Position numbers and translations under genes: made by a program
Source of the DNA: G025836975 sp040391135
GTDB taxonomy: Bacteria > Pseudomonadota > Gammaproteobacteria > Burkholderiales > Burkholderiaceae_B
Direction: 5' to 3'
DNA length: 64,000 nucleotides
NCBI GenBank assembly: GCA_040391135.1
Contig: JBEBYL010000012.1
Span: forward strand, 16,589-80,588
The notes under the pieces: generated by a model
Databases searched by the model: none
The model's input: only the letters and a program-made list of their open reading frames with translations
What the model was told of the DNA's origin: nothing
Part shown: piece by piece, positions 1 through 9,500 of the stretch
How the letters are laid out: each line of letters begins with the position of its first letter
How positions within the stretch are numbered: the first letter of the stretch is position 1

Positions 1-367
1 CCAGAATGGCGCGCGCGCTGCCTTCGATGGTGGCGATTTCATCGCCCGGACGCAGCCTTGCGCCATCTTCGCGCTGCACGCGCAGCTCCACGCCCGCGTC
101 CATGAGTCTGAAGGCGAGCCGGGCCAGGTCCAGGCCGGCCAGCACGCCCGGCTGACGGGCCGCCAGGCGCATCCGAGCCCGGGCATCCAGGGGGATGATG
201 GCGTCGGAAGTCAGGTCGCCGGCGCGCCCAAGGTCTTCGCGCAGCGCCCGCTTGACCAGTGATTCCAGCATCACACCCGGCAGGGGCGGAACCGGGTGTA
301 CAGCCGTGGCGGCGGACGACGGACGAAGGGTCGTTTCAGTGCGTTGGGCCAGTTCAATTATGCTCAT
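1..367 (-). CDS. nadC: Nicotinate-nucleotide pyrophosphorylase (carboxylating), 5' part only
   Basis: Partial gene that runs off the left edge; about 122 N-terminal residues are visible. NadC converts quinolinate and PRPP to nicotinate mononucleotide in de novo NAD synthesis. The visible part holds the typical N-terminal block LVKRALREDLG followed by GDLTSDAIIP, then the domain with GVLAGLDLA and LRPGDEIATIEG, as in quinolinate phosphoribosyltransferases. The ATG at 367 gives an N-terminal extension like that of E. coli NadC. A second ATG at 271 (MLESLVKRA) is possible, because a palindrome covers the first start codon and neither start has a clear Shine-Dalgarno sequence. It lies downstream of the NadQ-like repressor gene on the same strand, which suggests local feedback control of NAD synthesis. 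Confidence 0.85.
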   Translation of the reverse strand, partial: MSIIELAQRTETTLRPSSAATAVHPVPPLPGVMLESLVKRALREDLGRAGDLTSDAIIPLDARARMRLAARQPGVLAGLDLARLAFRLMDAGVELRVQREDGARLRPGDEIATIEGSARAIL

Positions 368-378
368 ATTGAGTATTA
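358..378. promoter_or_regulatory. Putative NadQ operator overlapping the nadC start
   Basis: Imperfect palindrome centred on 368 with arms TATGCTCA and TGAGTATTA. It shares AATTATGCTCATAT with the second palindrome at 462-498. Its position over the nadC start region and beside a NadQ-like repressor gene suggests an operator. The assignment is inferred from position and symmetry only. Confidence 0.5.
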
Positions 379-461
379 ACTAGATAAAAAATTGGAAAAT
401 CACATCGCCTTCAGGGTTGGCATGAGACCGCAGTTCCCTTTCCCGTCGGCGCCGAGGTTCA

Positions 462-498
462 ACGTTTAATTATGCTCATATCTAGCACAATTAAACGT
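462..498. promoter_or_regulatory. Putative NadQ operator, near-perfect 37-bp palindrome
   Basis: The outer arms ACGTTTAATT (462-471) and AATTAAACGT (489-498) are exact inverted complements, and TGCT/AGCA pair further in; only one position outside the centre mismatches. It lies between nadQ and nadC and shares AATTATGCTCATAT with the palindrome over the nadC start, about 112 bp away centre to centre. It is AT-rich with no following T-run, so it looks like a protein-binding site rather than a terminator. Two sites would allow cooperative or looped repression. Confidence 0.55.
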
Positions 499-522
499 CA
501 AGCCGGGCGTCATTGCAATCAT

Positions 523-1449
523 TTATTTCGACAAGGGCAGTTTACTGCCGGCGATGGCGCGCTCCTGCATGACATCGCCGCGAAACTGGAACAGCTTTGC
601 CGGCCTGCCGGCCGCGCCGCGAATTATGCGGCCGGTCTCCTCGACCAGCGCCTGCTGTTCGATGACGCGGCGGAAATTCTGCTTGTGCAGACGCCGCCCG
701 GCCAAGGCTTCGAAGGTCAATTGCAACTGCAGCAGCGTGAACGTTGGCGGCATCAGTTCGAACACTACCGGGCGGTAGCGTATCTTGGCGCGCAGGCGCG
801 CCATCGCCGTCGCCAGAATGCGGCGATGGTCGTGCTGCATGGGCTCACCGGGCAATGGGTTTACGGCGTCGGCGCCCAGGCGCCGGGCGGCCTCGGGCAC
901 CAGGCCCGCTTCAAACAGCAGCTCGTAGCGCTGCAGAACAAACTCTTCATTCCACGCGGCCGCGTCCCGCCCGAAAGTGTGATCCACGCGCTGGCGCCGC
1001 TGCCGCCTTGCCGCGAGGTCCGATCCCTGGGCGCACCAGGCGCGCAAGGCGGGCAGTATGCGCCGGCTTATTATTTCCGGACAGCCCTTGCGCCAATCCT
1101 CCCAGGGAAAGTAACGGTACCAGTCCTGCCATCCCACGGTATCGATATCCAGGTCTTCCGACTCGCGCGTCAGCCCCAGATAGCTGACCGAGATGATGCG
1201 CTGGCCCTGCCAGTTGGCCCGATCGCCGTCGGCGAAGGTATAAAGCTGTTCGACATAACCTATGGGATGATGCGTCTGGGCTTCCACCCAGGCCCTCAAG
1301 CCGGCCTGCAACGAGCGGTGCGACGATTCGAACGGCCCGGCGGGCAGCGCGTGCGAACAATCGCGCGTCAGGACTCGGGGCTCTCCCCCGCTGACCGCGA
1401 CCAGCACCGCCACCAATTCGGCCGTGACGGCGTCATTGTTCTTCTTCAT
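523..1449 (-). CDS. nadQ: NadQ-like Nudix-family transcriptional repressor of NAD synthesis
   Basis: 308 residues. The N-terminal two thirds resemble a Nudix fold without an obvious catalytic Nudix box (start AVTAELVAVLVAVSGGEPRV, then QLYTFADGDR and ISVSYLGL). The C-terminal third, FTLLQLQLTFEALAGRRLHK through NFRR and GRPAKLFQF, is the winged-helix region typical of NrtR/NadQ-type regulators. In this family (COG4111, NadQ) the Nudix domain senses an NAD metabolite and the winged helix binds operators near nad genes. Here it lies directly upstream of nadC, with two palindromes between them. The start overlaps the 3' end of the AI-2E permease gene by 17 bp, so the two are probably co-transcribed. 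Family membership is fairly secure; the ligand is not visible. Confidence 0.75.
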   Translation of the reverse strand: MKKNNDAVTAELVAVLVAVSGGEPRVLTRDCSHALPAGPFESSHRSLQAGLRAWVEAQTHHPIGYVEQLYTFADGDRANWQGQRIISVSYLGLTRESEDLDIDTVGWQDWYRYFPWEDWRKGCPEIISRRILPALRAWCAQGSDLAARRQRRQRVDHTFGRDAAAWNEEFVLQRYELLFEAGLVPEAARRLGADAVNPLPGEPMQHDHRRILATAMARLRAKIRYRPVVFELMPPTFTLLQLQLTFEALAGRRLHKQNFRRVIEQQALVEETGRIIRGAAGRPAKLFQFRGDVMQERAIAGSKLPLSK

Positions 1450-2485
1450 GGATCCACTCGCGCCATATGGCCACCAGCAAGGCCATCAGGACGGGCCCGA
1501 TGAACAGGCCCACGATGCCCATGGTCTTGACGCCGCCGACCAGGCCGAAGAAGGTCGGCAGGAAAGGCAGCTTGACCGGCCCGCCCACCAGGCGCGGACG
1601 CAGGGTCTTGTCGACGATGAACAATTCCACTGTGCCCCACAGGAACAGGCCCAGGCCGGCCATGGGGTGCCCCGAGCCGACCAGATACAGCGACACCAGT
1701 GAAAAGGACAAGGGTGCGCCGCCGGGGACCAGGGCCATGAAACCGGTGATCACCCCCAGCAAGACCGGCGACGATACGCCCGCCACCCAATAGGCGATGC
1801 CCAGGACGACGCCTTCGCCGATCGCGATCAGGCCCATGCCCGTCACTGTGGAGTTGATCGTGGCCGGCACCACGCGGGAAAAGCGCTGCCAGCGATCCGG
1901 CAATATGCGCTCTCCCACGATATCCAGCTGGCCCAGAATACGGGCGCCGTCCTTGTAGATGAAAAACAGGGTGATCAGCATGAAGACGACCGTCAGCAAC
2001 AGCTGAAAGATATTGCCGGTGGCCGACAGCATCATGCGATAGATGTTGCCCAGGTGCTCGCCGCTGACCATCTCGACCACGGTTCCCAGCGCATGCGGTT
2101 CGCCCAGGTAAGTCGTCCAGTATTCGGCCAGCCGCCCGCCCACCACGGGCAGCGCGAATATCCATTCGGGCGTGGGCACGCCGTTGCGGTTGGCGGCCAG
2201 GGCCCAGGCGATGAAAGTGCTGGCTTCCTGGATCGCATACGTCAGGGCCAGCGACAGCGGCACGATTAGTACGAGAATGACGATGAGCAGGGCCAGGGTG
2301 GCCGCCAGCGCATTGCGTCCGCCGCAGCGGCGCAACAGGCGCTGGTAGGGCCGCCAGCTGGCCAGGCAGATGATCAGCGCCGCCAGCACCGGTACCAGGA
2401 AGCCGCTAAGGAAATAGAGCCCGGTCAGGACCAGCAGGACGAGCAGCCATCGGGCGATCAGGAAAGCAGGCAATACAGGGTGCAT
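1433..2485 (-). CDS. AI-2E family transporter (PerM/YdiK-like membrane protein)
   Basis: 350 residues with about seven to eight hydrophobic segments and the family layout: paired N-terminal helices (LLVLLVLTGLYFLSGFLVPV), an inner-membrane pair near residue 170 (LLLTVVFMLITLFFIYKDG), the central GxGLIAIGEGVVLGIAYWVAG segment and the C-terminal signature VDKTLRPRLVGGPVKLPF followed by GLVGGVKTMGIVGLFIGPV. The family includes TqsA and sodium/proton or signal exporters; the substrate cannot be told from sequence. It overlaps the nadQ start, but a functional link to NAD metabolism is not evident. Confidence 0.8.
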   Translation of the reverse strand: MHPVLPAFLIARWLLVLLVLTGLYFLSGFLVPVLAALIICLASWRPYQRLLRRCGGRNALAATLALLIVILVLIVPLSLALTYAIQEASTFIAWALAANRNGVPTPEWIFALPVVGGRLAEYWTTYLGEPHALGTVVEMVSGEHLGNIYRMMLSATGNIFQLLLTVVFMLITLFFIYKDGARILGQLDIVGERILPDRWQRFSRVVPATINSTVTGMGLIAIGEGVVLGIAYWVAGVSSPVLLGVITGFMALVPGGAPLSFSLVSLYLVGSGHPMAGLGLFLWGTVELFIVDKTLRPRLVGGPVKLPFLPTFFGLVGGVKTMGIVGLFIGPVLMALLVAIWREWIHEEEQ

Positions 2486-2571
2486 AAGATGATGGGCTTT
2501 TCAAGCTTGGGGGGGAAAGCATCCGGAAGATACGCGAGGTTTTCACAATATCACGGAATGTTGTCCGAACT

Positions 2572-3042
2572 TCAATTCGTGTCGGGCTTGCCGTGCATGC
2601 ACATCAAGGTTTGCTGCCCTATGGCGACCAGATCCCTGCCCTTGGGCGTAACGCCGAAGACCTCCAGCTGGCAGATCGTAAGCGTTCGGCCTGAGCGCAA
2701 CACCTTGCCCACCGCCAGCAGGTAATCGCCCCTGGCCGGCGCAACAAGATTGATCTTGAACTCCACCGTCAGCACGGAACTGCCTTCGGGAAACAGGGTG
2801 AATCCGGCGTAGCCGCCCGCCGTATCGGCCAGCGCGCTGCTGGCGCCCGCATGGAAGAAGCCGTGCTGCTGCGTCAGTTCGGCGCGGTAAGGCAGCTTCA
2901 GCCGGACTTCGCCCGGCTCGATGCTTTCGATGGAAGCGCCCAGATGGCGCATCAGGCCCTGGCGGTCGAAACTGTCGCTCACGCGCTTGCGCATTGCAAC
3001 AAGGCTGTCCGGTTCTTGCGCCTGATCTTGGGGCATGTGCAT
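2572..3042 (-). CDS. PaaI-family hotdog-fold acyl-CoA thioesterase
   Basis: About 156 residues from the ATG at 3042 (MHMPQDQAQ); longer starts would run into the 3' end of the DUF808 gene. The hotdog core includes MRHLGASIESIEPGEVRLKL, then the catalytic-helix signature QQHGFFHAGASSALADTAGG and VLTVEFKINLVAPARG. Such proteins hydrolyse small or aryl acyl-CoA thioesters in the cytoplasm. The HG..H..A..ALADTAGG motif matches the family active site. No neighbour suggests a specific substrate. Confidence 0.8.
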   Translation of the reverse strand: MHMPQDQAQEPDSLVAMRKRVSDSFDRQGLMRHLGASIESIEPGEVRLKLPYRAELTQQHGFFHAGASSALADTAGGYAGFTLFPEGSSVLTVEFKINLVAPARGDYLLAVGKVLRSGRTLTICQLEVFGVTPKGRDLVAIGQQTLMCMHGKPDTN

Positions 3043-3103
3043 CGCTCTAGGGGGTTCGAGTTGGCAATGAGGGTAGCAGAAATAGACTGCGGGAGAAACG
3101 CGG

Positions 3104-4018
3104 TTAAGCCCGCAGACGGCCGACCAGGGCAACCGCGGCCAGCGCCGCAAAGCCGGCAGCCATGCCGGTCAATGCGGCCGCTATGGAAGGTCCAAGCACT
3201 TTCCAGACGGCGGCGGGAAAACCGTCCGCCTGCGGCGACGCAAGGCCCATGAGTTCGCCGGCATAGTGCTCGGCGCCCGGTATCCCATGCAACAGGATTC
3301 CCCCGCCCACCAGAAACATGGCAGCCGTTCCGGCAATGGAAAGGGTTTTCATCAGATACGGCGCCATGGCAAGAATGCCCGCGCCCAGGGTGCGCAGCAA
3401 GACGGCGAAGGAGGCATCGCCTTTGCGCTGGGCAAGATACAGGCCGGCGTCGTCCAGCTTCACGATGCCCGCGACCAGCCCGTACACGCCTATCGTCATC
3501 GCCAGGGCGACCCCGGCCACGACGGCGGCCTGCACAGGAAAGACGGCGCTGGCCACGGTGCCAAGGGTGATTGCGATGATTTCGGCGGACAAGATGAAAT
3601 CGGTGCGTATGGCGCCCTTGATCTTGGCTTGTTCCGGCGTCGGCCCGGCAGGCGTGTCATCCAGATGGGCGGACTCGCCGCCATGAAAAAGCGAATGAAC
3701 GATTTTCTCGACACCTTCGTAGCACAGATAGATGCCGCCCAGCATCAGCAAAGGGGTAATGGCGACGGGAAGGAAAGCACTTATGGCCAGCGCCAGCGGA
3801 ACCAGGATCAACTTGTTGACGAAGGAGCCCTTGGCGACCGACCAAACCACCGGCAGCTCGCGTTCGGCGACCACACCCGTGACCTGCTGGGCATTGAGGG
3901 CGATATCGTCGCCCAGCACGCCCACGGTTTTCTTGCTGGCGGCCTTGGCCATCAACGCGACATCATCCAGGACGCTGCTTATGTCGTCCAATAATGCAAG
4001 CAAACTGGCTCCGGCCAT
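3104..4018 (-). CDS. DUF808 family integral membrane protein (YedI-like)
   Basis: 304 residues. It starts with MAGASLLALLDDISSVLDDVALMAKAASKKT and continues with GVLGDDIALNAQQVTG, both hallmarks of DUF808/YedI. Several membrane segments follow: LILVPLALAISAFLPVAITPLLMLGGIYLCYEG, then TDFILSAEIIAITLG and long Ala/Val-rich helices near the C terminus. No biochemical role is established for the family. The gene is followed on the same strand by the thioesterase after about 60 bp. A possible ribosome site (TAGGA) lies upstream of the ATG. Confidence 0.8.
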   Translation of the reverse strand: MAGASLLALLDDISSVLDDVALMAKAASKKTVGVLGDDIALNAQQVTGVVAERELPVVWSVAKGSFVNKLILVPLALAISAFLPVAITPLLMLGGIYLCYEGVEKIVHSLFHGGESAHLDDTPAGPTPEQAKIKGAIRTDFILSAEIIAITLGTVASAVFPVQAAVVAGVALAMTIGVYGLVAGIVKLDDAGLYLAQRKGDASFAVLLRTLGAGILAMAPYLMKTLSIAGTAAMFLVGGGILLHGIPGAEHYAGELMGLASPQADGFPAAVWKVLGPSIAAALTGMAAGFAALAAVALVGRLRA

Positions 4019-4043
4019 CGTGCGTGTCCTATCGTGGATGCAT

Positions 4044-4964
4044 CTATTTCCAGGCGCCCAGGAAGGCCAGCAAGACCTTGGCCGAGTTATTGGCTGCGAT
4101 ATTCATGAAGGTATGCATTTCATTGGCGCCCTCGCCGCCGCCGGCCAGATCGCTTAATGAGCGGAAGGCAATGAAAGGCACGCCGTTGCTATAGGCAACC
4201 ATGGCGCAGGCGGCGCTTTCCATGTCTACAACGTTAGCATGAAAGGCCGTGAATACATGCTCGCGCAGGGCGGCATTGTCGAGGAATGCGGGTCCCGAAA
4301 CGCCATTGCCGCCGACAACGAGGCGAGGCTGGCGGCTAAGGCATTTATTGGCGGCATCGCATCCGCTCAGGCCGACTTGGCGCAGGCCGCGGGCAATGCC
4401 CAGCATTTCCGCATCGACATCGAACCAGAACTTCTTGTGTATTTGCGGTTGCGCGGCGGATTTCACTTTGACCGGACGGGTATGCAGCATGCCGAAATGC
4501 GGAAACCGGATATCGTCCAGCTTATCCAGGTCGAATGCTCCGGGCGCCGTTTCGCGCGCCAGCAGCACTTCCAGATATTGCCCCCAGCGCTCCACCACGG
4601 TTACGTCGCCGATATGCAAGGACGGATTCACGCCGCCGGCTATGCCGCTGAACACGATATGGCTGATGTCGAAGCGGTCCAGCGCCAGTTGGGTGTTCAT
4701 GGCGGCATTGACCATGCTGATGCCGCTCAGGAACAGCACGACGGGTTTGCCTTGCAGCGTTCCCGTCATGAACTCCACGCCATTGGCGGAAAATTTACGG
4801 GCTTGCTCCAGCTTGTCCCGCAACAGGACCAGTTCGGGTTCGAAGGCCGATATGACCGCAATGCGGGGGATATCGTCAAAGCGCCCGGCGGCATGCGCCT
4901 GCGGCGCCCATAAAAAAGCGGCGAGAAAAACGGCGGACAGGAAACGTTGGCACAAGGAGTTCAT
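4044..4964 (-). CDS. Exported nucleosidase-like protein (MTA/SAH nucleosidase / purine phosphorylase fold)
   Basis: About 306 residues from the ATG at 4964 (MNSLCQRF). An N-terminal signal peptide is clear: FLSAVFLAAFLWAPQAHAAG, with likely cleavage after AHA. The mature part has the PNP/UDP phosphorylase-1 fold: IAVISAFEPELVLLRDKL, GKPVVLFLSGISMVNAAMNTQLALDRF, IVFSGIAGGVNPSLHIGDVTVV, then NVVDMESAACAMVAYSNGVPF and FRSLSDLAG, equivalent to the substrate-binding Met-Glu and catalytic Asp (S-D) of MTA/SAH nucleosidases. Cytoplasmic MTAN has no signal, so this is a periplasmic relative of unknown substrate. Compared with MTAN it carries an insertion around residues 145-215. Confidence 0.8.
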   Translation of the reverse strand: MNSLCQRFLSAVFLAAFLWAPQAHAAGRFDDIPRIAVISAFEPELVLLRDKLEQARKFSANGVEFMTGTLQGKPVVLFLSGISMVNAAMNTQLALDRFDISHIVFSGIAGGVNPSLHIGDVTVVERWGQYLEVLLARETAPGAFDLDKLDDIRFPHFGMLHTRPVKVKSAAQPQIHKKFWFDVDAEMLGIARGLRQVGLSGCDAANKCLSRQPRLVVGGNGVSGPAFLDNAALREHVFTAFHANVVDMESAACAMVAYSNGVPFIAFRSLSDLAGGGEGANEMHTFMNIAANNSAKVLLAFLGAWK

Positions 4965-5017
4965 GAAACGGGACCATGGCAAGTAAACACGGAACCCGGA
5001 TCATGACATATCCAGGA

Positions 5018-6499
5018 TCAGGATGCCTGGGATGCAACCGCCTGTTTTCCCAGACCGTCCCATCCGCCGCCTATCGCCCGGATAAGATCCACGGCGGCAT
5101 GAGCGCGCTGGCCGTCGAGCTGGACGGCAACCCGCCTTTGCTGAAGCACCATGCGATCGGCGTCGATGACATCCAGATAGCTGACCGACCCTTCGCGATA
5201 CTGTATCTGCGAAAGCTCCGCCGCCCTGGCCGCCGACATGACGGCGGCATCCTGGACCTGCGACTGCTCGCCCAATATACGCAGGCTGGACAGGCCATCC
5301 TCCACCTCGCGGAATGCGCTCAACACCGTCTGGCGGTACTTGGCGACATCCTCTTCATAATGGGCGCGGGCGCGATCCAATCCGGCCTGGCGCTGCCCTC
5401 CGTCGAAAATGGGCAGTGACAGCATGGTCCCGACCAGAGGCCCCAGCAGGAAGCTGCGGCTGGACCACTGGAACAGATCGCCCAGTTGCGAGGACTCGTA
5501 GCCGAATGCGCCCGTGATATTCAGGCGCGGGAAAAATGCCGCCTGCGCCGCGCCGATGCGCGCATTGGCGGCCGCCATGGCGCGCTCGGCGGCCGCGATA
5601 TCGGGACGGCGCTCCAGCAAGGACGACGGCAAGCCGGCGGGTATGCCTACCGCCACGCGCTGCAGCGGGCGAGGCGCTATCGAGAACTCCGCGGGCGTCT
5701 TGCCCATCAGAATCGCCAGCGCGTGCTCCGCCACGGCACGCAGCCGCGCAATGCCCAGCGACTCCGATTGGGCGGAAGCCAGCTCGGACTTGGCCCGCGC
5801 CACATCGAGCTCGCTGATGTCGCCCTCCGCATAGCGCCGCTGGACGAGATCCAGGGTTTTGCCGCGCAATTGCACGGTGCTGCGGTACAGCTCCTGCTCG
5901 GCATCGAGCCGCCGGATCAGAAAATAGCCCTGGGCGACATCGGCCTGCAATGCCAGTTGCACGGAATGGAACAAGGCCGCGCTTTGCTGGGCATCCGCCG
6001 TGGCGGCATCGACGTCGGAAGCGATACGCCCGAATAAATCGACCTCATACGACAGGCCCGCTTGCGCGCGCCACAAGGTCGCGGGACTGTTCGGCGCATC
6101 GGCCGACAGCCCCTGTGCGGAATTCGACGCCCGTTGCCGGGTCGGGCCAAAGCCGGCATCCAGCCGCGGAAAGAACTCCGATCGCGCGCCGCTCTGTAAA
6201 GCGCGCGCCTGCGTGACCCGCGCGGCAGCGGCTTTCAAGTCCTGGTTGGCCACCAGGGCCTGCTCTTGCAAGGCATCGAGTTCCGCATCGTTGAACACGG
6301 CCCACCATTTTCCTCGGGCAATATCGTCGGAGGGTTGGGCCTCCTTCCAGCGCTGGGCGGCCTCGGGCGACAGGGTCGCCTCTTTGAAGGCCTTGGGCAC
6401 ATCGGCCGCCGGGCGCTGATACTGCGGCCCCACGGCGCAGCCGGCCAGCAGCAGGACCAGCGCGCCCATTGAAAGAGTAAAACGTAAAGAGTTGACCAT
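5018..6499 (-). CDS. RND efflux outer-membrane lipoprotein, NodT/OprM family
   Basis: 493 residues from the second ATG at 6499, which has AAGGA at good spacing; the ATG at 6505 is too close to it. The N terminus is a lipoprotein signal ending in LVLLLAGC, followed by AVGPQYQRPA, the NodT-family start. Two TolC-like repeats follow, with ERRPDIAAAERAMAAANARIGAAQAAFFPRLNITGAFG in the second. The product forms the trimeric outer-membrane duct of a tripartite pump. It is the last gene of the adaptor-pump-duct operon, 18 bp after the pump gene. Confidence 0.93.
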   Translation of the reverse strand: MVNSLRFTLSMGALVLLLAGCAVGPQYQRPAADVPKAFKEATLSPEAAQRWKEAQPSDDIARGKWWAVFNDAELDALQEQALVANQDLKAAAARVTQARALQSGARSEFFPRLDAGFGPTRQRASNSAQGLSADAPNSPATLWRAQAGLSYEVDLFGRIASDVDAATADAQQSAALFHSVQLALQADVAQGYFLIRRLDAEQELYRSTVQLRGKTLDLVQRRYAEGDISELDVARAKSELASAQSESLGIARLRAVAEHALAILMGKTPAEFSIAPRPLQRVAVGIPAGLPSSLLERRPDIAAAERAMAAANARIGAAQAAFFPRLNITGAFGYESSQLGDLFQWSSRSFLLGPLVGTMLSLPIFDGGQRQAGLDRARAHYEEDVAKYRQTVLSAFREVEDGLSSLRILGEQSQVQDAAVMSAARAAELSQIQYREGSVSYLDVIDADRMVLQQRRVAVQLDGQRAHAAVDLIRAIGGGWDGLGKQAVASQAS

Positions 6500-6517
6500 A
6501 ACCATAATCCTTAGAAC

Positions 6518-9500
6518 TTATTGTCCGGCGTGCGCGGCCAGCGCCGGCGCTTCATGCGTCGTTGCGGAGCGCAAGGGACGTCCGCCGATCGAGCGCAGCA
6601 ATACATAGAAGACCGGTGTCAGGAACAGGCCGAACAAGGTGACGCCCAGCATGCCGAAGAACACGGCGACCCCCATGGCGTGCCGCATTTCGGAGCCGGC
6701 TCCTGTCGACGTCACCAGCGGAACGACACCCATGATGAAGGCGATGGAGGTCATCAGGATGGGCCGCAAGCGCAGGCGGCTGGCCTCGATGGCCGCCTTG
6801 AGGGGCGCGGCGCCCTGCAGCTCGAGCTCGCGGGCGAATTCCACGATCAGGATGGCGTTCTTGCAAGCCAGGCCCACCAGAACCATCAGGCCTATCTGTG
6901 TGAAGATGTTGTTGTCGCCGCCCGTCAGCCAGACGCCGGCCAGGGCGGCCAGTATGCTCATGGGCACGATAAGAATCACCGCCAGCGGCAGGGTCAGGCT
7001 TTCGTACAGGGCGGCCAGCACCAGGAACACCAGCAGGACGCTGATGGGAAACACCCAGATTCCGGCATTGCCCGCCAATATCTGTTGATAAGTCAGGTCG
7101 GTCCATTCGAACTTGACCCCGCGCGGCAGTGTCTCGGCCGCGATGCGTTCGGCGGCGGCCTGGGCCTGGTCCGACGAATAACCCGGCGCCGGCCCGCTAT
7201 TGATGTCTGCGGCCGTATAGCCGTTGTAGCGAACCACCATCTCGGGTCCGTAGGTGGGCGTCACCTTTACCAGTGAGGACAAGGGCACCATATCGCCCGA
7301 GCGGGTGCGCGTCTTCAATTGCAGGATATCCTCGGGCTGCGAACGGAACGGGGCATCGGCCTGCGCCCTGACCTGATACACCCGCCCGAAGCGGTTGAAG
7401 TCATTGACGTACAGCGAACCCAGATAGATCTGCATGGTGTCGAATACGTCGGTGACCGGCACACCCAGCTGCTTGGCCTTGACCCGATCCAGGTCCACGT
7501 CCAATTGGGGAACATTGATCTGGAAGCTGGAGAACGCGGGCCCCAGCTCAGGCGCCTTGCGCGCCGCCGCCATGAAAGCCTGCGCGGCGGCGTCCAGTTG
7601 CGCATAGCCGACCGCGCCGCGGTCCTCGATTTGCAGCTTGAAGCCTCCCACCGTGCCCAGGCCCATGACCGGCGGCGGAGGGAACACGGCAATGAAAGCA
7701 TCCTTGATCGCGGCGTACTGCTGATTGAGCGCACCCGCTATGCCGTTGGCCGACAACGCATCGCCCTTGCGCTCCTTGAACGGATCCAGCGTGACGAACA
7801 CGATGCCGGCGCTGGAACTGTTGGTGAAGCCATTGATGGACAAACCCGGAAAGGCGATGGCGCTTTCCACCCCCGGCTGCTTCAGGGCGATATCGGTCAT
7901 GCGGCGTATCACCTCTTCAGTGCGGTCCAGCGAGGCGCCGTTCGGAAGCTGCGTGAAGCTGATCAGGTATTGCTTGTCCTGCGCCGGCACGAAGCCGCCG
8001 GGCACGACGTAGGAAACGGCCACGGTCAGCGCCAGCAGGACGGCATAGACGCCCATGGACGATGCCTTGCGGCCGATAACGCCCGACACCCCTTTCGCAT
8101 ACCGTTCGGAGGAGCGGTTGAAAAACCGGTTGAATCGCTGGAAGAATCCTCCCAGGAAGCGATTCATGACGCGCGTCAGCCAATCGGGCTTTTCGTGATG
8201 CCCCTTAAGCAGCAAGGCGGCCAGCGCCGGAGACAGCGTCAGGGAATTGAAGGCCGAAATGACGGTGGATATCGCTATCGTCATGGCGAACTGCTTGAAG
8301 AACTGCCCGCTCAATCCGGTCATGAAGGCCAGGGGAACGAATACCGCCACCAGCGTCAGCGCAATGGCGACGATAGGCCCGCTGACCTCGCGCATGGCGC
8401 GATAGGTCGCATCGCGCGGCGTCAGTCCCTCCGCGATATTGCGTTCGACGTTTTCCACCACCACGATGGCATCGTCCACCACAATCCCTATGGCGAGCAC
8501 CAGCCCGAACAGGGACAAGGCATTGATCGTATAGCCGAAAGCCAGCATCAGGGCAAAAGTGCCGACAATGGATACCGGCACCGCCAGCAAGGGAATGATG
8601 GATGCGCGCCAGGTCTGCAGGAACAGGATGACCACCAGCACCACCAAGGCAATCGCTTCCAGCAAGGTCACGATCACGGCATTGATGCTGGATCGCACGA
8701 ACTGGGTCGGATCGTAGGCAATGCGGCTTTCGACCGAAGCGGGAAAATCGGCCGAAAGCTCTTTCATGACGGCGCGGACCTGATCGGATACCGCCAGGGC
8801 GTTGGCCCCCGGCGATTGCATGATCCCCATGCCGATGGCCGGCTTGTTGTCCAGCAGGGAACGCAGGCCGTACTCAGACGCGTCCAGTTCGATGCGCGCC
8901 ACATCGCCCAGGCGCGTCACCCCGCCGTCGGCGGAAGTCTTCAGCACGATGGCGGCGAACTCCTCTTCGGTGCTCAAGCGGCCTTGGGCATTGACCGACA
9001 GCTGCATGGCGACATCGGGCGAGGTGGGCGAAGCGCCGATGACACCGGCCGCGACCTGCACGTTCTGTTCGCGTATGGCCGCCACGACGTCGTTCGCCGT
9101 CAAGCCGCGCTCTGCGATTTTCTGCGGATTCAGCCAAACCCGCATGGCATAGTTGCCCGAACCCCAGATCTGGACCTCGCCCACGCCGGGAATCCGCGCC
9201 AACCTGTCCTTGATGTTCAGGACGGCGTAGTTGCGCAGGTAGGTCATGTCATAGCGGTCGTCGGGAGACAGCAGATGCACCACCATGGTCAGGGTGGGCG
9301 ATGTCTTTACCGTGGTCACTCCCAGCCTTTGCACGTCTTCCGGCAAGCGCGGCAAAGCTTGCGACACACGATTCTGAACCAGTTGCTGGGCCTTGTCCGG
9401 ATCCATGCCCAAATGGAAATTGACCGTTACCGCCAGATTGCCGTCGCTGTTCGCCTGCGATTGCATGTACAGCATGTTTTCCACGCCATTGATGGACTCT

